Counted from the first letter of the stretch, positions 36,766 to 45,828 are shown. The stretch is 64,000 nucleotides of DNA from Lentihominibacter hominis (GCF_014385065.1 NZ_JACRTA010000002.1:1-64000), one strand, 5' to 3'. Numbers and translations: made by a program. The notes: generated by a model not told the origin, from the letters alone.

Positions 36766-36880
36766 ATAAATCACTCCTTCCATAAGAGCATAAAGCAATA
36801 TTGAAAAGGAGGGAAGCTTTATATGACGGATTGATAAACCGTTATAGCGGTATAGAGGTATAAACTTTGTCAGATAGTTA

Positions 36881-36912
36881 TAAAAAACCCGGATTTTTTA
36901 AAATCCGGGTTT
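36881..36912 (-). terminator. Terminator downstream of the small-protein frame
   Basis: AACCCGGATTTT and AAATCCGGGTT form a stem, followed on the minus strand by six Ts. It ends the transcript coming from tRNA-Ser. Confidence 0.8.
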
Positions 36913-36946
36913 ATGTATTCTGAACTTAATAATAAATTGATGATAT

Positions 36947-37168
36947 TTATTCAATTCCGCAGCCATCGCTTACTTCTTTCGCGCATTCGTCATAGACTTG
37001 TGTAAGTTTTTCTCCGTATTCATCGCATTCGGCTTCGTTTTCTTCAGTCAATTCTTTATTTAATAATTCAGCCATTTTGTAAATTCCGTCACATGCAACG
37101 AGCCCGAAACACAGGATAATGGAAAATCCGTATGGGACTTTCTCTACCCGTGGGTTCTCGCCCCATTT
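36947..37168 (-). pseudogene. Possible small membrane protein gene with disturbed start
   Basis: An open frame encodes VEKVPYGFSIILCFGLVACD, then GIYKMAELLNKELTEENEAE, then CDEYGEKLTQVYDECAKEVS and DGCGIE. It looks like a real protein: one membrane segment, then an acidic helix with spaced cysteines. The only in-frame ATG (37075) lies after the membrane segment and has no good ribosome site. Near 37168 an ATGAAAATGGGG run would give a perfect MKWGEN start if one A were missing. It may therefore be a frameshifted gene, use an unusual start, or reflect a read error. Confidence 0.4.
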
Positions 37169-37181
37169 TCATTCACAAATG

Positions 37182-37216
37182 AATAGAAACACGCCCTATG
37201 GACGTGTTTCTATTCA
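37182..37216 (-). terminator. Hairpin after tRNA-Ser
   Basis: Perfect 13-bp inverted repeat GAATAGAAACACG / CGTGTTTCTATTC directly after the tRNA CCA, followed by only a short T tract. It may be a partial terminator or a processing signal. Confidence 0.65.
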
Positions 37217-37304
37217 TGGCGGAGGACATGGGACTCGAACCCACGGGGCTGTTACACCTTACTCGCTTTCCAGGCGAGCTCCTTAGCCACTCGGTCAATC
37301 CTCC
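37217..37304 (-). tRNA. tRNA-Ser (anticodon GGA)
   Basis: 88 bases with an encoded CCA, acceptor GGAGGAT pairing with GTCCTCC (one wobble or mismatch), anticodon stem-loop CTCGC-CTGGAAA-GCGAG, and the long variable arm of class II tRNAs. Confidence 0.95.
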
Positions 37305-37335
37305 AAATGTATAATTTTTAATAAACTGCCTATAT

Positions 37336-37364
37336 ACTATAACAAAAAAATCAACATTATGCAA
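37336..37364 (-). promoter_or_regulatory. Promoter of tRNA-Ser
   Basis: Minus-strand TTGCAT (37364-37359), 17 bases, TATAGT (37341-37336). Confidence 0.65.
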
Positions 37365-37535
37365 GAAGAATATAAATTGCTTGAGATACAGCGGTGATAT
37401 AATGCAAATACATAAAGTTTCAGCCAAAATACATGTTGTCGTGGCTATTGTAAATATATTGGCTGTATTGATAAAAAGATATGTTTATGGTATTTTGTTT
37501 GTTAGGCAAATGATATGTTACAAATGAGGTGTTTG

Positions 37536-38480
37536 ATGAAGAAGATGATGTTGATTCTTCCTGTGCTGTCAGGTGTTTTCTGGGGTTCTGCGGGGGTTTT
37601 TGTACGTACGCTTGAGGCCTTCGGTTTTGATAATTTTACTATTATATTTATAAGGTTTGCCGTTGCGGCGTTCATTTTATTTGTGGGGATTATGGCTTTT
37701 GACAGGTCTATGCTTAAGATAAAGCCTAAAGATATTTGGATATTTATTGGAAGTGGCATTCTGGGAATGCTTGGATTGAATTTTTTCTATAATTACGCTA
37801 TTTCCGGACTGGCTTTATCGCTTGCGGCTGTGCTGCTCAGTTTATCCCCTGTGTTTGTAATGATTTTGGCTGCTATAATATTAAAGGAAAAGATAACCGG
37901 GCGTAAGATTGGCTGCGCTGTTTTAGCGATATTGGGATGTGTACTGGTAAGCGGTGTCTTTGAATCCGTAGCCGGGATGAGTCTGTCCATGTTAGGTGTT
38001 CTGGCAGGTCTTGCTGCCGCATTATTCTATGCTCTTTACAGTATATTTTCCAAAACTGCCATGAAACAGAATTATAATGTATTTACTATTACATTTTACA
38101 GTTTGCTGATTGGCGCCATTGTGATGATACCGTTTACAGACTGGGATATTATCGGGGAATTTATTGTGACAGCACCTGTGGGGAATTCAATATTTATATT
38201 TTTGAATTCACTCTGTACTTCTGTTCTGCCGTATGTGTTGTATACGCTTTCCCTTTCCTATGTAGATACCGGGAAAGTTTCCATTTTGGCTGCAGGCGGG
38301 GAACCATCGGCTGCGATGGTATTCGGGCTTTTGTTTTTCGGTGAAGTGCCGACGGCGCTGTCTCTGTGCGGTCTTGCAGTGACGATCGCAGCGTTGTGGT
38401 TTCTTTGCAGACCGGAAAGCAGAGATACTAATGAGGTGATGGCTTCTGAGGGAAGGAAGGTCAAAGAGCATGTTGATTAA
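37536..38480 (+). CDS. EamA/DMT-family transporter
   Basis: 314 residues with ten hydrophobic segments in two repeated halves. The first half begins PVLSGVFWGSAGVFVRTL, and the second repeats the fold from about residue 150. The family (RhaT/YdcZ/EamA type) exports or imports metabolites such as amino acids; substrate unknown. ATG 37536 is chosen because GAGGTG lies 5 bases upstream; the frame extends to an ATG at 37515. Its last 11 bases overlap crcB, so both are made from one transcript. Confidence 0.87.
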   Translation: MKKMMLILPVLSGVFWGSAGVFVRTLEAFGFDNFTIIFIRFAVAAFILFVGIMAFDRSMLKIKPKDIWIFIGSGILGMLGLNFFYNYAISGLALSLAAVLLSLSPVFVMILAAIILKEKITGRKIGCAVLAILGCVLVSGVFESVAGMSLSMLGVLAGLAAALFYALYSIFSKTAMKQNYNVFTITFYSLLIGAIVMIPFTDWDIIGEFIVTAPVGNSIFIFLNSLCTSVLPYVLYTLSLSYVDTGKVSILAAGGEPSAAMVFGLLFFGEVPTALSLCGLAVTIAALWFLCRPESRDTNEVMASEGRKVKEHVD

Positions 38481-38838
38481 TTGTTTAGCTGTAGGAGTCG
38501 GAGGTTTTATAGGTTCAGTGTTCAGATATCTCATAGGATTGATACCGTTTTTGAACAGGCATGATATACCGTTTCAGACTTTGGCAGTCAATGTTCTGGG
38601 CGCGGTTTTAATAGGAATGATTGTAAAATCGGCGGAAACATGTGAGCTTGTAAGCGGCCCTGTACTGCTTTTTATAAAGGTGGGAATATGCGGAGGATTT
38701 ACTACTTTTTCGACTTTTTCTCTTGAGGCTCTGGGACTTTTGGAAAGCGGGAAGATATCGGCGTTTACAGTTTATGTGGCTGTCAGTGTTATTCTTTGTA
38801 TAGGAGGCGTATGGGCAGGCAGAGCTATGATAAGCTGA
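38470..38838 (+). CDS. crcB: Fluoride channel CrcB/Fluc
   Basis: 122 residues with four membrane helices. The signatures GGFIGSVFRYLIG, AVNVLGAVLIG and CGGFTTFSTFSLEAL (with the pore Phe and Thr residues) identify a Fluc channel, which exports fluoride as an antiparallel dimer. One copy is enough for a homodimer; many Clostridia have two. It overlaps the EamA gene by 11 bases. No fluoride riboswitch was seen upstream of that gene. Confidence 0.93.
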   Translation: MLINCLAVGVGGFIGSVFRYLIGLIPFLNRHDIPFQTLAVNVLGAVLIGMIVKSAETCELVSGPVLLFIKVGICGGFTTFSTFSLEALGLLESGKISAFTVYVAVSVILCIGGVWAGRAMIS

Positions 38839-38863
38839 GGACTGGATGCTATAGATAAAAAAC

Positions 38864-38892
38864 TTGCTTTTATATAAGGCTGAGGTTATAAT
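38864..38892 (+). promoter_or_regulatory. Promoter of the thiamine operon
   Basis: TTGCTT (38864-38869), 17 bases, TATAAT (38887-38892), about 20 bases before the TPP riboswitch. Confidence 0.75.
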
Positions 38893-38907
38893 ATTTTTAA
38901 CAAATAA

Positions 38908-38996
38908 ATGGCGGGGAGCTTGTATGACAGGCTGAGAGGAAGGTATGACCTTCGACCCATTACCTGATTTGGATAATGCCAACGTAGGGAAGTCCG
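38908..38996 (+). promoter_or_regulatory. TPP riboswitch (THI box)
   Basis: Contains the conserved elements GGGGAGC, GGCTGAGAGGAAGG, GACC...GACCC, TACCTGATTTGGATAATGCC and CGTAGGGAAGT in order. TPP binding should favour the terminator that follows and so stop transcription of thiS and the genes after it. Confidence 0.97.
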
Positions 38997-39032
38997 GAAA
39001 TACAAGTTTTCTTTTTAAATTAAGTATTACAG

Positions 39033-39060
39033 GAAGTTCCCGTTTAAGGGAATTTTTTTT
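39033..39060 (+). terminator. Riboswitch-controlled terminator
   Basis: AAGTTCCC and GGGAATTT form a stem followed by eight Ts. The GGGAAGT at the end of the aptamer could pair with the TTCCC arm as antiterminator when TPP is absent. Confidence 0.85.
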
Positions 39061-39304
39061 ATGAGTTTTTTGTATTTTGAGGGATTAACTGGAGTGGATC
39101 GGTTTATAAAGAAAAGCTTTACTGGATTTGTTATTTGGAGAAAGGCACTGTAAAATACAGGTATTTATTGCATCTGCGGTATTTCGATTTTTGTTGGATG
39201 ACACTGTTCGTTTTGCCAAGTTGTCTGATGTGGCTTGTGAAGCAGAGTATTTCAGTATTGGGAAGTTTTTCAGTGAAATATAGATGAATGAGGAGGTGCA
39301 TGCC
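39061..39304. other. Unexplained spacer between riboswitch terminator and thiS
   Basis: About 240 bases, unusually long for the leader of a riboswitch-controlled operon. All three plus frames are partly open, one giving ASAVFRFLLDDTVRFAKLSD with protein-like composition but no start or ribosome site. It may be the remains of a deleted gene. The ThiS ribosome site (GAGGAGGTG, 39289-39297) is at the end. Confidence 0.4.
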
Positions 39305-39499
39305 ATGGTGAAAATAAATGGTAAAAGTTGTAATGCAAAAGGGAAATTGATTGCTGTATACCTGTCCGAAGAAGGATATGATTTAAAGCGTGTTGCAGTA
39401 GAAAAAAATGGGGAAATAGTCCCTAAAAGTCAATATGAAAATACAGCCTTCGAGAATGGAGACATAGTTGAGATAGTAAGTTTTGTCGGAGGTGGCTGA
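39305..39499 (+). CDS. thiS: Thiamine biosynthesis sulfur carrier ThiS
   Basis: 64 residues, ubiquitin-like fold, ending FVGGG. The terminal Gly-Gly is adenylated by ThiF and turned into a thiocarboxylate that gives sulfur to the thiazole ring. ATG 39305 is chosen because GAGGAGGTG lies 7 bases upstream; ATG 39284 lacks a site. Its stop overlaps the thiF start by one base (TGATG). Confidence 0.92.
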   Translation: MVKINGKSCNAKGKLIAVYLSEEGYDLKRVAVEKNGEIVPKSQYENTAFENGDIVEIVSFVGGG

Positions 39500-40134
39500 T
39501 GATACCTTCAAGAGAAGAGATGCGTAGGGAACTTGACAGAAGACACGGAAAGGTGCTTCAAGACAGATTTGCTGACGCATCGGTAGCTATATGCGGTCTC
39601 GGAGGGCTTGGCTCTAATGTGGCAACAGCACTTGCCAGAGCTGGAGTGGGCCATCTTCATCTTATAGATTTTGACAGAGTGGATATATCCAATCTTAACA
39701 GACAGCAATATATGGCTCATCAACCGGGAGTTTTTAAAACAGAAGCGCTAAAGGAGAATCTTCTGATGATAGCGCCTTATGTGAAGGTGACTGTGGATAC
39801 GGTAAGGATTACAGAGGAAAATATCCGGAGGCTTTTGAGAAATGATGATATTATATGCGAAGCTTTTGATGTGGCAGAAGCCAAAGCAATGCTGGCAAAT
39901 TTTATTCTTGAAAATATGCCGGAAAAGTATTTAGTATCGGGATCGGGAATGGCAGGGATACTGTCCTCAAATACCATAAGGACAAGGAAAGTAACAGAAA
40001 AGTTTTATCTTTGCGGTGATGAAATCAGTGATGCGGATAAGGGGGATGGGCTGTTTTCATCCAGAGTTATGATATGTGCGGCACATCAGGCCAATATGAT
40101 AATGAGGATCATTGCAGGTAAATATGATGTATAA
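39499..40134 (+). CDS. thiF: ThiS adenylyltransferase ThiF
   Basis: 211 residues of the E1/MoeB/ThiF fold. Residues 29-50 hold the nucleotide-binding VAICGLGGLGSNVATALARAG, and LIDFDRVDISNLNRQ is the ATP/Mg site. The Cys-containing CGDE and CAAHQA segments may bind zinc. It activates the ThiS C-terminus. It is the short form found in Clostridia, lacking a rhodanese domain. Translationally coupled to thiS. Confidence 0.93.
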   Translation: MIPSREEMRRELDRRHGKVLQDRFADASVAICGLGGLGSNVATALARAGVGHLHLIDFDRVDISNLNRQQYMAHQPGVFKTEALKENLLMIAPYVKVTVDTVRITEENIRRLLRNDDIICEAFDVAEAKAMLANFILENMPEKYLVSGSGMAGILSSNTIRTRKVTEKFYLCGDEISDADKGDGLFSSRVMICAAHQANMIMRIIAGKYDV

Positions 40135-40161
40135 CAACAGATAAAGAAAGAAGGAATTTAT

Positions 40162-40935
40162 ATGCAGAAAAATGATGAACTTATAATAGGAGGATATAAA
40201 TTTAATTCACGATTCATTTTAGGATCAGGCAAATACTCTCTGAACCTTATTGAGGCCGCAGTGGAATATGCCGGAGCTGAGATAATCACATTGGCTGTTA
40301 GGAGAGCCAACACAAAGGATGAGGAAAATATAATGGATTACATTCCGGAAAATGTAACACTTCTGCCAAACACTTCCGGTGCAAGGGATGCCGATGAAGC
40401 TGTAAGGATAGCCAGACTGGCTAAAGAACTGGGATGTGGGGATTTCATCAAGATCGAGATAATGAGGGATTCAAAATATCTGCTCCCTGACAATGGTGAA
40501 ACAGTCAGAGCAACTGAAATACTTGCTAAGGAAGGCTTTGTGGTAATGCCTTATATGTATCCGGATCTCAATACGGCGAGAGATCTGGTTAATGCAGGAG
40601 CTGCATCGGTAATGCCGCTGGCGTCCCCAATAGGATCCAACAAGGGTCTTGCCACTAAAGAGTTCATTCAGATATTGATAAACGAAATAGATGTGCCTAT
40701 TATAGTCGACGCAGGTATCGGCAGACCTTCTCAGGCATGTGAAGCAATGGAAATGGGCGCTGCAGCCATTATGGCCAATACAGCTTTGGCAACGGCAGGG
40801 GATCTTCCCATGATGGCATCAGCTTTCAAAAAGGCGATAGAAGCCGGAAGAAAGGCTTATCTTTCTGGCCTTGGAAGAGTTCTTGTAAGAGGTGCAGCGG
40901 CATCGGATCCCCTTACGGGATTTTTGAGAGATTAG
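40162..40935 (+). CDS. thiG: Thiazole synthase ThiG
   Basis: 257 residues, TIM barrel. The N-terminal [12 protein letters not shown], the ALAVRR-like ITLAVRRAN segment, and the phosphate-binding [27 protein letters not shown] region are diagnostic. ThiG condenses DXP, the ThiS thiocarboxylate and dehydroglycine into the thiazole phosphate. GAAGGAATT lies before the ATG. It is placed directly before thiH, which makes dehydroglycine. Confidence 0.95.
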   Translation: MQKNDELIIGGYKFNSRFILGSGKYSLNLIEAAVEYAGAEIITLAVRRANTKDEENIMDYIPENVTLLPNTSGARDADEAVRIARLAKELGCGDFIKIEIMRDSKYLLPDNGETVRATEILAKEGFVVMPYMYPDLNTARDLVNAGAASVMPLASPIGSNKGLATKEFIQILINEIDVPIIVDAGIGRPSQACEAMEMGAAAIMANTALATAGDLPMMASAFKKAIEAGRKAYLSGLGRVLVRGAAASDPLTGFLRD

Positions 40936-40944
40936 GAGGAGCAC

Positions 40945-42198
40945 ATGAGGAACGATTTTTTTGTTGATTCAGAGCATTTATCGGAAACTGCTCTTGCTAA
41001 AAAACATAAGATCGAAGGCGATCCGTCCTGCAGGACAGATCACATGACATATATGCCGGGAATGGAGCAGATAAAGTCAGATATCCGTGAAAAAGTAATG
41101 ATACAAATGGAGCAGTATGATTATTCTGTATATACGGAAAAGGATGTGGTAGCAGCTTTGCAGCACGAATTCTGTACTGTAGAAGATTTTAAAGCGCTGC
41201 TGTCCCCGGCAGCAGAACCTTTTCTGGAGCAGATGGCGCAAAGAGCGAGGAGCGAGACAAGAAAACATTTTGGTAATACGGTATATATGTTTACGCCTCT
41301 TTATATCGCAAACTACTGTGAAAACTACTGTGTTTACTGTGGATTCAACTGTTATAACCATATAAGCAGAATGAGGCTGACCCCTGAGCAGATAGAAAAC
41401 GAGATGAAAATAATAGCGGACTCGGGAATGGAAGAAATACTTATTCTTACAGGTGAAAGCCGCAGTATGAGTGATGTGGAGTACATAGGACAGGCTTGCC
41501 GGATGGCCCGCAAGTACTTTAAGATGGTGGGGCTTGAGATTTATCCTGTCAATACCGATGAATACAGATTTCTTCATGAGTGCGGAGCTGATTATGTGAC
41601 GGTTTTTCAAGAGACATATGATGATGAAAAATATGAAAAACTCCATCTGATGGGCCATAAGAGAGTATGGCCGTATAGATTCGAATCTCAGGAAAGAGCT
41701 CTTATGGGAGGTATGAGGGGCGTGGCTTTTTCGGCTCTTTTAGGCCTTTCGGATTTTAGAAAAGATGCTCTTGCAACTGCGCTTCATGTATATTATCTGC
41801 AGAGAAAATATCCTCATGCCGAAATGTCCTTGTCATGTCCGAGGCTGAGGCCTATAGTCAATAATGATAAGATAAACCCGCTGGATGTCCATGAGAAACA
41901 GCTTTGCCAGATAATCTGTGCATATAGGATCTTCCTGCCTTTTGCAGGGATTACCGTATCGTCAAGGGAAAGTGAAAGCTTTAGAAATGGTATTGTAAAA
42001 ATCGCAGCGACAAAAGTATCCGCCGGTGTTTCTACGGGAATAGGCGATCATGAGAGCAAGTATACAGGAAAGGAGAGCGGCAGTAAGGAAGGCGACGAGC
42101 AATTTGAGATAAATGATGACAGAAGCTTTGAGGAAATGTATAAAGATATTTCCCAAGAAGGACTGCAGCCTGTGCTGAACGATTATCTTTATGTCTGA
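40945..42198 (+). CDS. thiH: 2-iminoacetate synthase ThiH (radical SAM)
   Basis: 417 residues. The radical SAM cluster motif CENYCVYC (CX3CX2C) lies near 130-137. ThiH cleaves tyrosine with S-adenosylmethionine to give dehydroglycine and p-cresol. This is the anaerobic route, in place of ThiO, and fits a strict anaerobe. The C-terminal part has VSAGVSTGIGDHES and a Glu/Asp-rich tail. RBS AGGAGGAG. It overlaps the next gene by 8 bases. Confidence 0.95.
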   Translation: MRNDFFVDSEHLSETALAKKHKIEGDPSCRTDHMTYMPGMEQIKSDIREKVMIQMEQYDYSVYTEKDVVAALQHEFCTVEDFKALLSPAAEPFLEQMAQRARSETRKHFGNTVYMFTPLYIANYCENYCVYCGFNCYNHISRMRLTPEQIENEMKIIADSGMEEILILTGESRSMSDVEYIGQACRMARKYFKMVGLEIYPVNTDEYRFLHECGADYVTVFQETYDDEKYEKLHLMGHKRVWPYRFESQERALMGGMRGVAFSALLGLSDFRKDALATALHVYYLQRKYPHAEMSLSCPRLRPIVNNDKINPLDVHEKQLCQIICAYRIFLPFAGITVSSRESESFRNGIVKIAATKVSAGVSTGIGDHESKYTGKESGSKEGDEQFEINDDRSFEEMYKDISQEGLQPVLNDYLYV

Positions 42199-42817
42199 TA
42201 TAATATGTGTTACCAATAGACATTTATGCGACGGAGATTTCATTGAAAGGATAAATAAAATAGCAAAGTGCAGTCCTGCCGGAATAATCTTGAGAGAAAA
42301 AGATATGACAGAAGGGCAGTATGAGAATCTTGCAGGTGATGTAATGGAAATTTGCAGGAAATCAGGAGTTATATGCATACTGCATAGCTTTAAAGATGTG
42401 GCGGCAAGATTATCAGCGCGGGCTCTGCATATGCCGATGGAACTTTTGAAGAAAATGCCTGAGAAAGAGAAAACAAGATTTGACATAATAGGAGCATCGT
42501 GCCATTCTGTCGAGGAAGCGCGGAAAGCCCAGAGACTGGGATGTACATATATAACAGCAGGTCATATTTTCTCTACCGGCTGTAAGAGAAATCTGGAACC
42601 GAGAGGAATTGAATTTCTCAAAGAGGTATGTGTGGCAGTGTCTGTTCCGGTGTATGCAATAGGAGGAATAGGACCTGATAATATCGGAGAAATAAAACAG
42701 GCAGGAGCAGAAGGGGCTTGTATAATGAGCGGCATGATGACATGCAGAGAACCGGGTAAATATTTTCAGAGCATTGAGACAAGGCGTGGAAAGGATTATG
42801 GGGACAGTGAAATTTGA
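42191..42817 (+). CDS. tenI: TenI-type thiazole tautomerase
   Basis: 208 residues, ThiE/TenI fold. TAGHIFSTGCK with His125 matches the TenI tautomerase site rather than ThiE. The ThiE pyrophosphate-binding residues near the N-terminus are not all present. The last part AIGGIGPDNIGEIKQAGAEGACIMSG is the shared phosphate site. It aromatises the thiazole product of ThiG. It overlaps both thiH (8 bases) and thiE (20 bases). Confidence 0.85.
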   Translation: MSDIICVTNRHLCDGDFIERINKIAKCSPAGIILREKDMTEGQYENLAGDVMEICRKSGVICILHSFKDVAARLSARALHMPMELLKKMPEKEKTRFDIIGASCHSVEEARKAQRLGCTYITAGHIFSTGCKRNLEPRGIEFLKEVCVAVSVPVYAIGGIGPDNIGEIKQAGAEGACIMSGMMTCREPGKYFQSIETRRGKDYGDSEI

Positions 42818-43445
42818 AAAGGAACAATTGCTGCTTTATGCTGTGACAAACCGTGTTCATGCAGTTAAAGAAACCTTATATTCGCAGGTGAGGGATGCTC
42901 TTGAAGGCGGAGTGACATGTGTTCAGCTGAGAGAAAAATATATGAAAGAAGAGGATTTCACAGCGGAAGCGGTAAAGTTGAAAGCTCTGTGTAAAAATTA
43001 CAGTGTACCTCTTATAATAAATGATAATTTGAATGTTGCTTTAAGATCCGGAGCGGATGGGATACATGTCGGCCAGGAAGATATGTCGGCTGAAGAAATC
43101 AGGAAACTGGCAGGCAGAGAGTTCATAATAGGTGTCACGGCAAAGACTGTGAAACAGGCAAAAATGGCAGAAGCGGCAGGAGCGGATTATATAGGAGTAG
43201 GCGCGGTATTCCCTTCTCCTACTAAGCAGGGCGCCATAAGAATAACCAGACAAGAACTGAAAGATATATGTGAAGCAGTATCCATTCCTTCTGTAGCTAT
43301 AGGCGGCGTTAATATTGAAAATATGAAACAGCTGAAAGGAATGGGTATGGATGGTTTTGCCGTCGTTTCCGCATTGTTTGCAGCAGAGGATATACAGTCT
43401 GCGGCAAGAAGTCTTATATCAGAGGCTCGGGCTGTTGTTTATTGA
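42798..43445 (+). CDS. thiE: Thiamine phosphate synthase ThiE
   Basis: 215 residues from ATG 42798; the longer frame starts with TTG. Motifs are VQLREKYM, LIINDNLNVALRSGADGIHVGQEDM and GVGAVFPSPTKQGA. It joins HMP-PP and thiazole phosphate into thiamine phosphate. Ribosome site GGAAAGGA overlaps the end of tenI. Having tenI and thiE side by side explains why two similar proteins are encoded. Confidence 0.93.
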   Translation: MGTVKFEKEQLLLYAVTNRVHAVKETLYSQVRDALEGGVTCVQLREKYMKEEDFTAEAVKLKALCKNYSVPLIINDNLNVALRSGADGIHVGQEDMSAEEIRKLAGREFIIGVTAKTVKQAKMAEAAGADYIGVGAVFPSPTKQGAIRITRQELKDICEAVSIPSVAIGGVNIENMKQLKGMGMDGFAVVSALFAAEDIQSAARSLISEARAVVY

Positions 43446-43471
43446 AACTGAATTAAAAAAGGTGAAAGAAT

Positions 43472-44281
43472 ATGAAAAAGAAAGCTGTGCTGACAATAGC
43501 AGGAAGTGATTGCAGTGGGGGAGCGGGAATACAGGCGGATCTGAAAACCATGATAATGAACGGTGTATACGGGATGAGCGCTGTAACTGCATTGACTTCT
43601 CAGAATACCATGGGTGTATCAGAGATAGTAGAGGTGACTCCGGAATTCCTGAAGAGGCAAATAGATGATATTTTTTGTGATATACGGCCGGATGCGGTAA
43701 AGATCGGAATGGTATCTTCTCCTTCTCTCATAGAGGTTATAGCCGGCAGGCTGAGCGAATACAATGCAAAAAACGTAGTGGTTGATCCTGTCATGATATC
43801 GACCAGCGGGTCGAGACTTATGCAGGAAAAAGCAGTCTGGACTTTGAAAAACAAGCTCTTTCCGCTGGCTGCAATAGTAACTCCCAATATACCGGAGGCG
43901 TCAGCTCTGACAGGTTTTGAGATTGCAGAAAAGGAAGATATGGAGATGGCGGCTATGGCGATAAGTAAAAATTATGGCTGCGCTGTGTTGTGTAAAGGCG
44001 GGCACAGTGAATCAGATGCTGATGATATATTGTATTCCAAAGGAAATATCAGCTGGATCGGCGCAAGACGTATAGACAATCCCAATACACATGGTACAGG
44101 ATGTACGCTTTCAAGTGCCATAGCATCAAATTTAGCTAAGGGATTTGATCTTAAAGATGCTGTAGCTGAGGCTAAGGCATATATATCAGGGGCATTGTCG
44201 GCGATGCTTGATTTGGGACACGGAAGTGGGCCTGTAGATCACGGGTTTGATCTCAGCGGGAGATTTGCGGAAAAAAAATAA
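43472..44281 (+). CDS. thiD: Hydroxymethylpyrimidine (phosphate) kinase ThiD
   Basis: 269 residues of the ribokinase fold. The N-terminal TIAGSDCSGGAGIQADLKT and C-terminal NTHGTGCTLSSAIASNLA are hallmarks; the latter holds the catalytic Cys/Gly anion hole region. It phosphorylates HMP and HMP-P. There is no thiC in the window, so pyrimidine must come from elsewhere or from uptake. It is the last gene before a strong terminator. Confidence 0.94.
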   Translation: MKKKAVLTIAGSDCSGGAGIQADLKTMIMNGVYGMSAVTALTSQNTMGVSEIVEVTPEFLKRQIDDIFCDIRPDAVKIGMVSSPSLIEVIAGRLSEYNAKNVVVDPVMISTSGSRLMQEKAVWTLKNKLFPLAAIVTPNIPEASALTGFEIAEKEDMEMAAMAISKNYGCAVLCKGGHSESDADDILYSKGNISWIGARRIDNPNTHGTGCTLSSAIASNLAKGFDLKDAVAEAKAYISGALSAMLDLGHGSGPVDHGFDLSGRFAEKK

Positions 44282-44306
44282 TATTGCAGATGACGAAAAA
44301 ACTGAG

Positions 44307-44337
44307 ACAGCTGTTTTACCAGAACAGCTGTTTTTTT
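44307..44337 (+). terminator. Terminator of the thiamine operon
   Basis: ACAGCTGTT / AACAGCTGT (44307-44315, 44323-44331) followed by seven Ts. Confidence 0.9.
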
Positions 44338-44547
44338 GTATAAAGAATCGAACCGGATCAGGGTACAAACTTCGTATTTTGTTTGATATTCGAGAAAAGA
44401 GTAAAGCACCGACACATTATTTTCAGAGAATTTAACATAATAAATCTCCTGTTATTTATTCCATTTCAAGGTAAAATAAGGTATACTGATTAATTAGATA
44501 ATTTATAAATATAAAAGATGTGTTTTGAAAGGGGAGAATTGCGTTTA

Positions 44548-45807
44548 ATGGGCAGTGTCATTATCAAAGATACAGTGATAATAATAGTGCTTATAATGTT
44601 TTCAGCATACTTTTCAGCAACTGAAACTGCATTTACATCGGTAAACAGAATAAGACTTAAGAATATGGCCGGCGAAGGCAATAAGAAGGCGGATCGGGTT
44701 CTGAAACTTTCTGATAAATACGATAAGCTCCTGACTACTATACTGATAGGAAATAATATCGTCAATATTGCAATGACATCTATTGCTACGATGTTGTTTG
44801 TAAATCTCATGGGCTCGTATGGGGCTACTGTCGCTACTGCAGTCATCACTGTGGTTGTGCTGATATTCGGAGAGATAACGCCTAAGAGTATAGCTAAGGA
44901 AAAACCTGAGAGCTTTGCCATGCTTTCGGCTCCTATGCTGAAAAAGCTTATGACTTTAATGACTCCGATAAATTTTTTGTTTACGAAGTGGAAGCTATTT
45001 ATATCGAAATTGTTGAAATTAAATAACGCAGATGTTATTACAGAAGATGAAATCAAAACTATGGTTGAGGAGGCTGAAACCGCAGGAACCATTGAAGGAA
45101 AGCACAGTGAGCTTATTCAGAATGCCATAGGATTTTTTGATCTTACAGCAGAAGATGTAATGACTCCGAGACCTGAGATCTGTGCGGCAGATGTCAGATG
45201 TTCCAACGAGGAATTGGCGAAGATATTTGTAAAAACAGGTTTCTCGAGACTTCCCGTCTATGAGGAAGATATAGATAGGATAACGGGCGTCATAAATCAA
45301 AAGGATTTTTATAATTATGTGATGGGGACTGAAAAAAGTGTTGCTGATGGGGTTGTCCCTGTAGTTTTTGTCAGTACTGTAATGAAGATATCCGATCTTC
45401 TTAGAAAAATGCAGCATTTAAAGACACATATGGCCATAGTGACAGATGAATACGGCGGGACCGAGGGATTGGTCACAATGGAAGATATCATAGAAGAACT
45501 GGTGGGAGAGATATTTGATGAGCACGATGCAGTAATATCAAATGATATAATACCGCTTAACAACGGCAGTTTCAGAGTAAAGTGCAGTGCTAATATCAAT
45601 AAGGTGTTTGATTATTTTGGCATAGATGATATACCAGATGTAGTTACCGTAAACGGATGGGTCGTTATGAGCATGGACAAGCTTCCGGCTAAGAATGACA
45701 CCTTTGAAGAAATAATAGGAGATAAAAAGCTGAGGGTACGGATAATTAAGGCCAACGAAAGAAAGGCTATAGAAATAAATCTGAAAGTGGAAAATGCAGG
45801 AAGTTAA
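44548..45807 (+). CDS. CorC/HlyC-family membrane protein with CBS pair
   Basis: 419 residues. A DUF21 (CNNM) membrane domain of about four helices (1-175) is followed by two CBS domains (about 195-320) and a C-terminal CorC_HlyC domain. Relatives take part in Mg2+ or Co2+ efflux or in membrane protection; true haemolysin activity is not implied. ATG 44548 is proposed with AGGGGAG 11 bases upstream; an upstream ATG at 44518 would place the site inside the gene. It lies 21 bases before secA and may be co-transcribed. Confidence 0.85.
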   Translation: MGSVIIKDTVIIIVLIMFSAYFSATETAFTSVNRIRLKNMAGEGNKKADRVLKLSDKYDKLLTTILIGNNIVNIAMTSIATMLFVNLMGSYGATVATAVITVVVLIFGEITPKSIAKEKPESFAMLSAPMLKKLMTLMTPINFLFTKWKLFISKLLKLNNADVITEDEIKTMVEEAETAGTIEGKHSELIQNAIGFFDLTAEDVMTPRPEICAADVRCSNEELAKIFVKTGFSRLPVYEEDIDRITGVINQKDFYNYVMGTEKSVADGVVPVVFVSTVMKISDLLRKMQHLKTHMAIVTDEYGGTEGLVTMEDIIEELVGEIFDEHDAVISNDIIPLNNGSFRVKCSANINKVFDYFGIDDIPDVVTVNGWVVMSMDKLPAKNDTFEEIIGDKKLRVRIIKANERKAIEINLKVENAGS

Positions 45808-45828
45808 AAATAGAAAGGGGAAGTCATA

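Noticed and set aside
37380..37535. Fluoride riboswitch before the EamA-crcB pair
   Set aside because: The conserved crcB-motif elements were looked for and not found.
39085..39306. Minus-strand 73-residue frame opposite the thiS leader
   Set aside because: No ribosome site, and it overlaps the thiS start; more likely chance or the antisense of a decayed gene.
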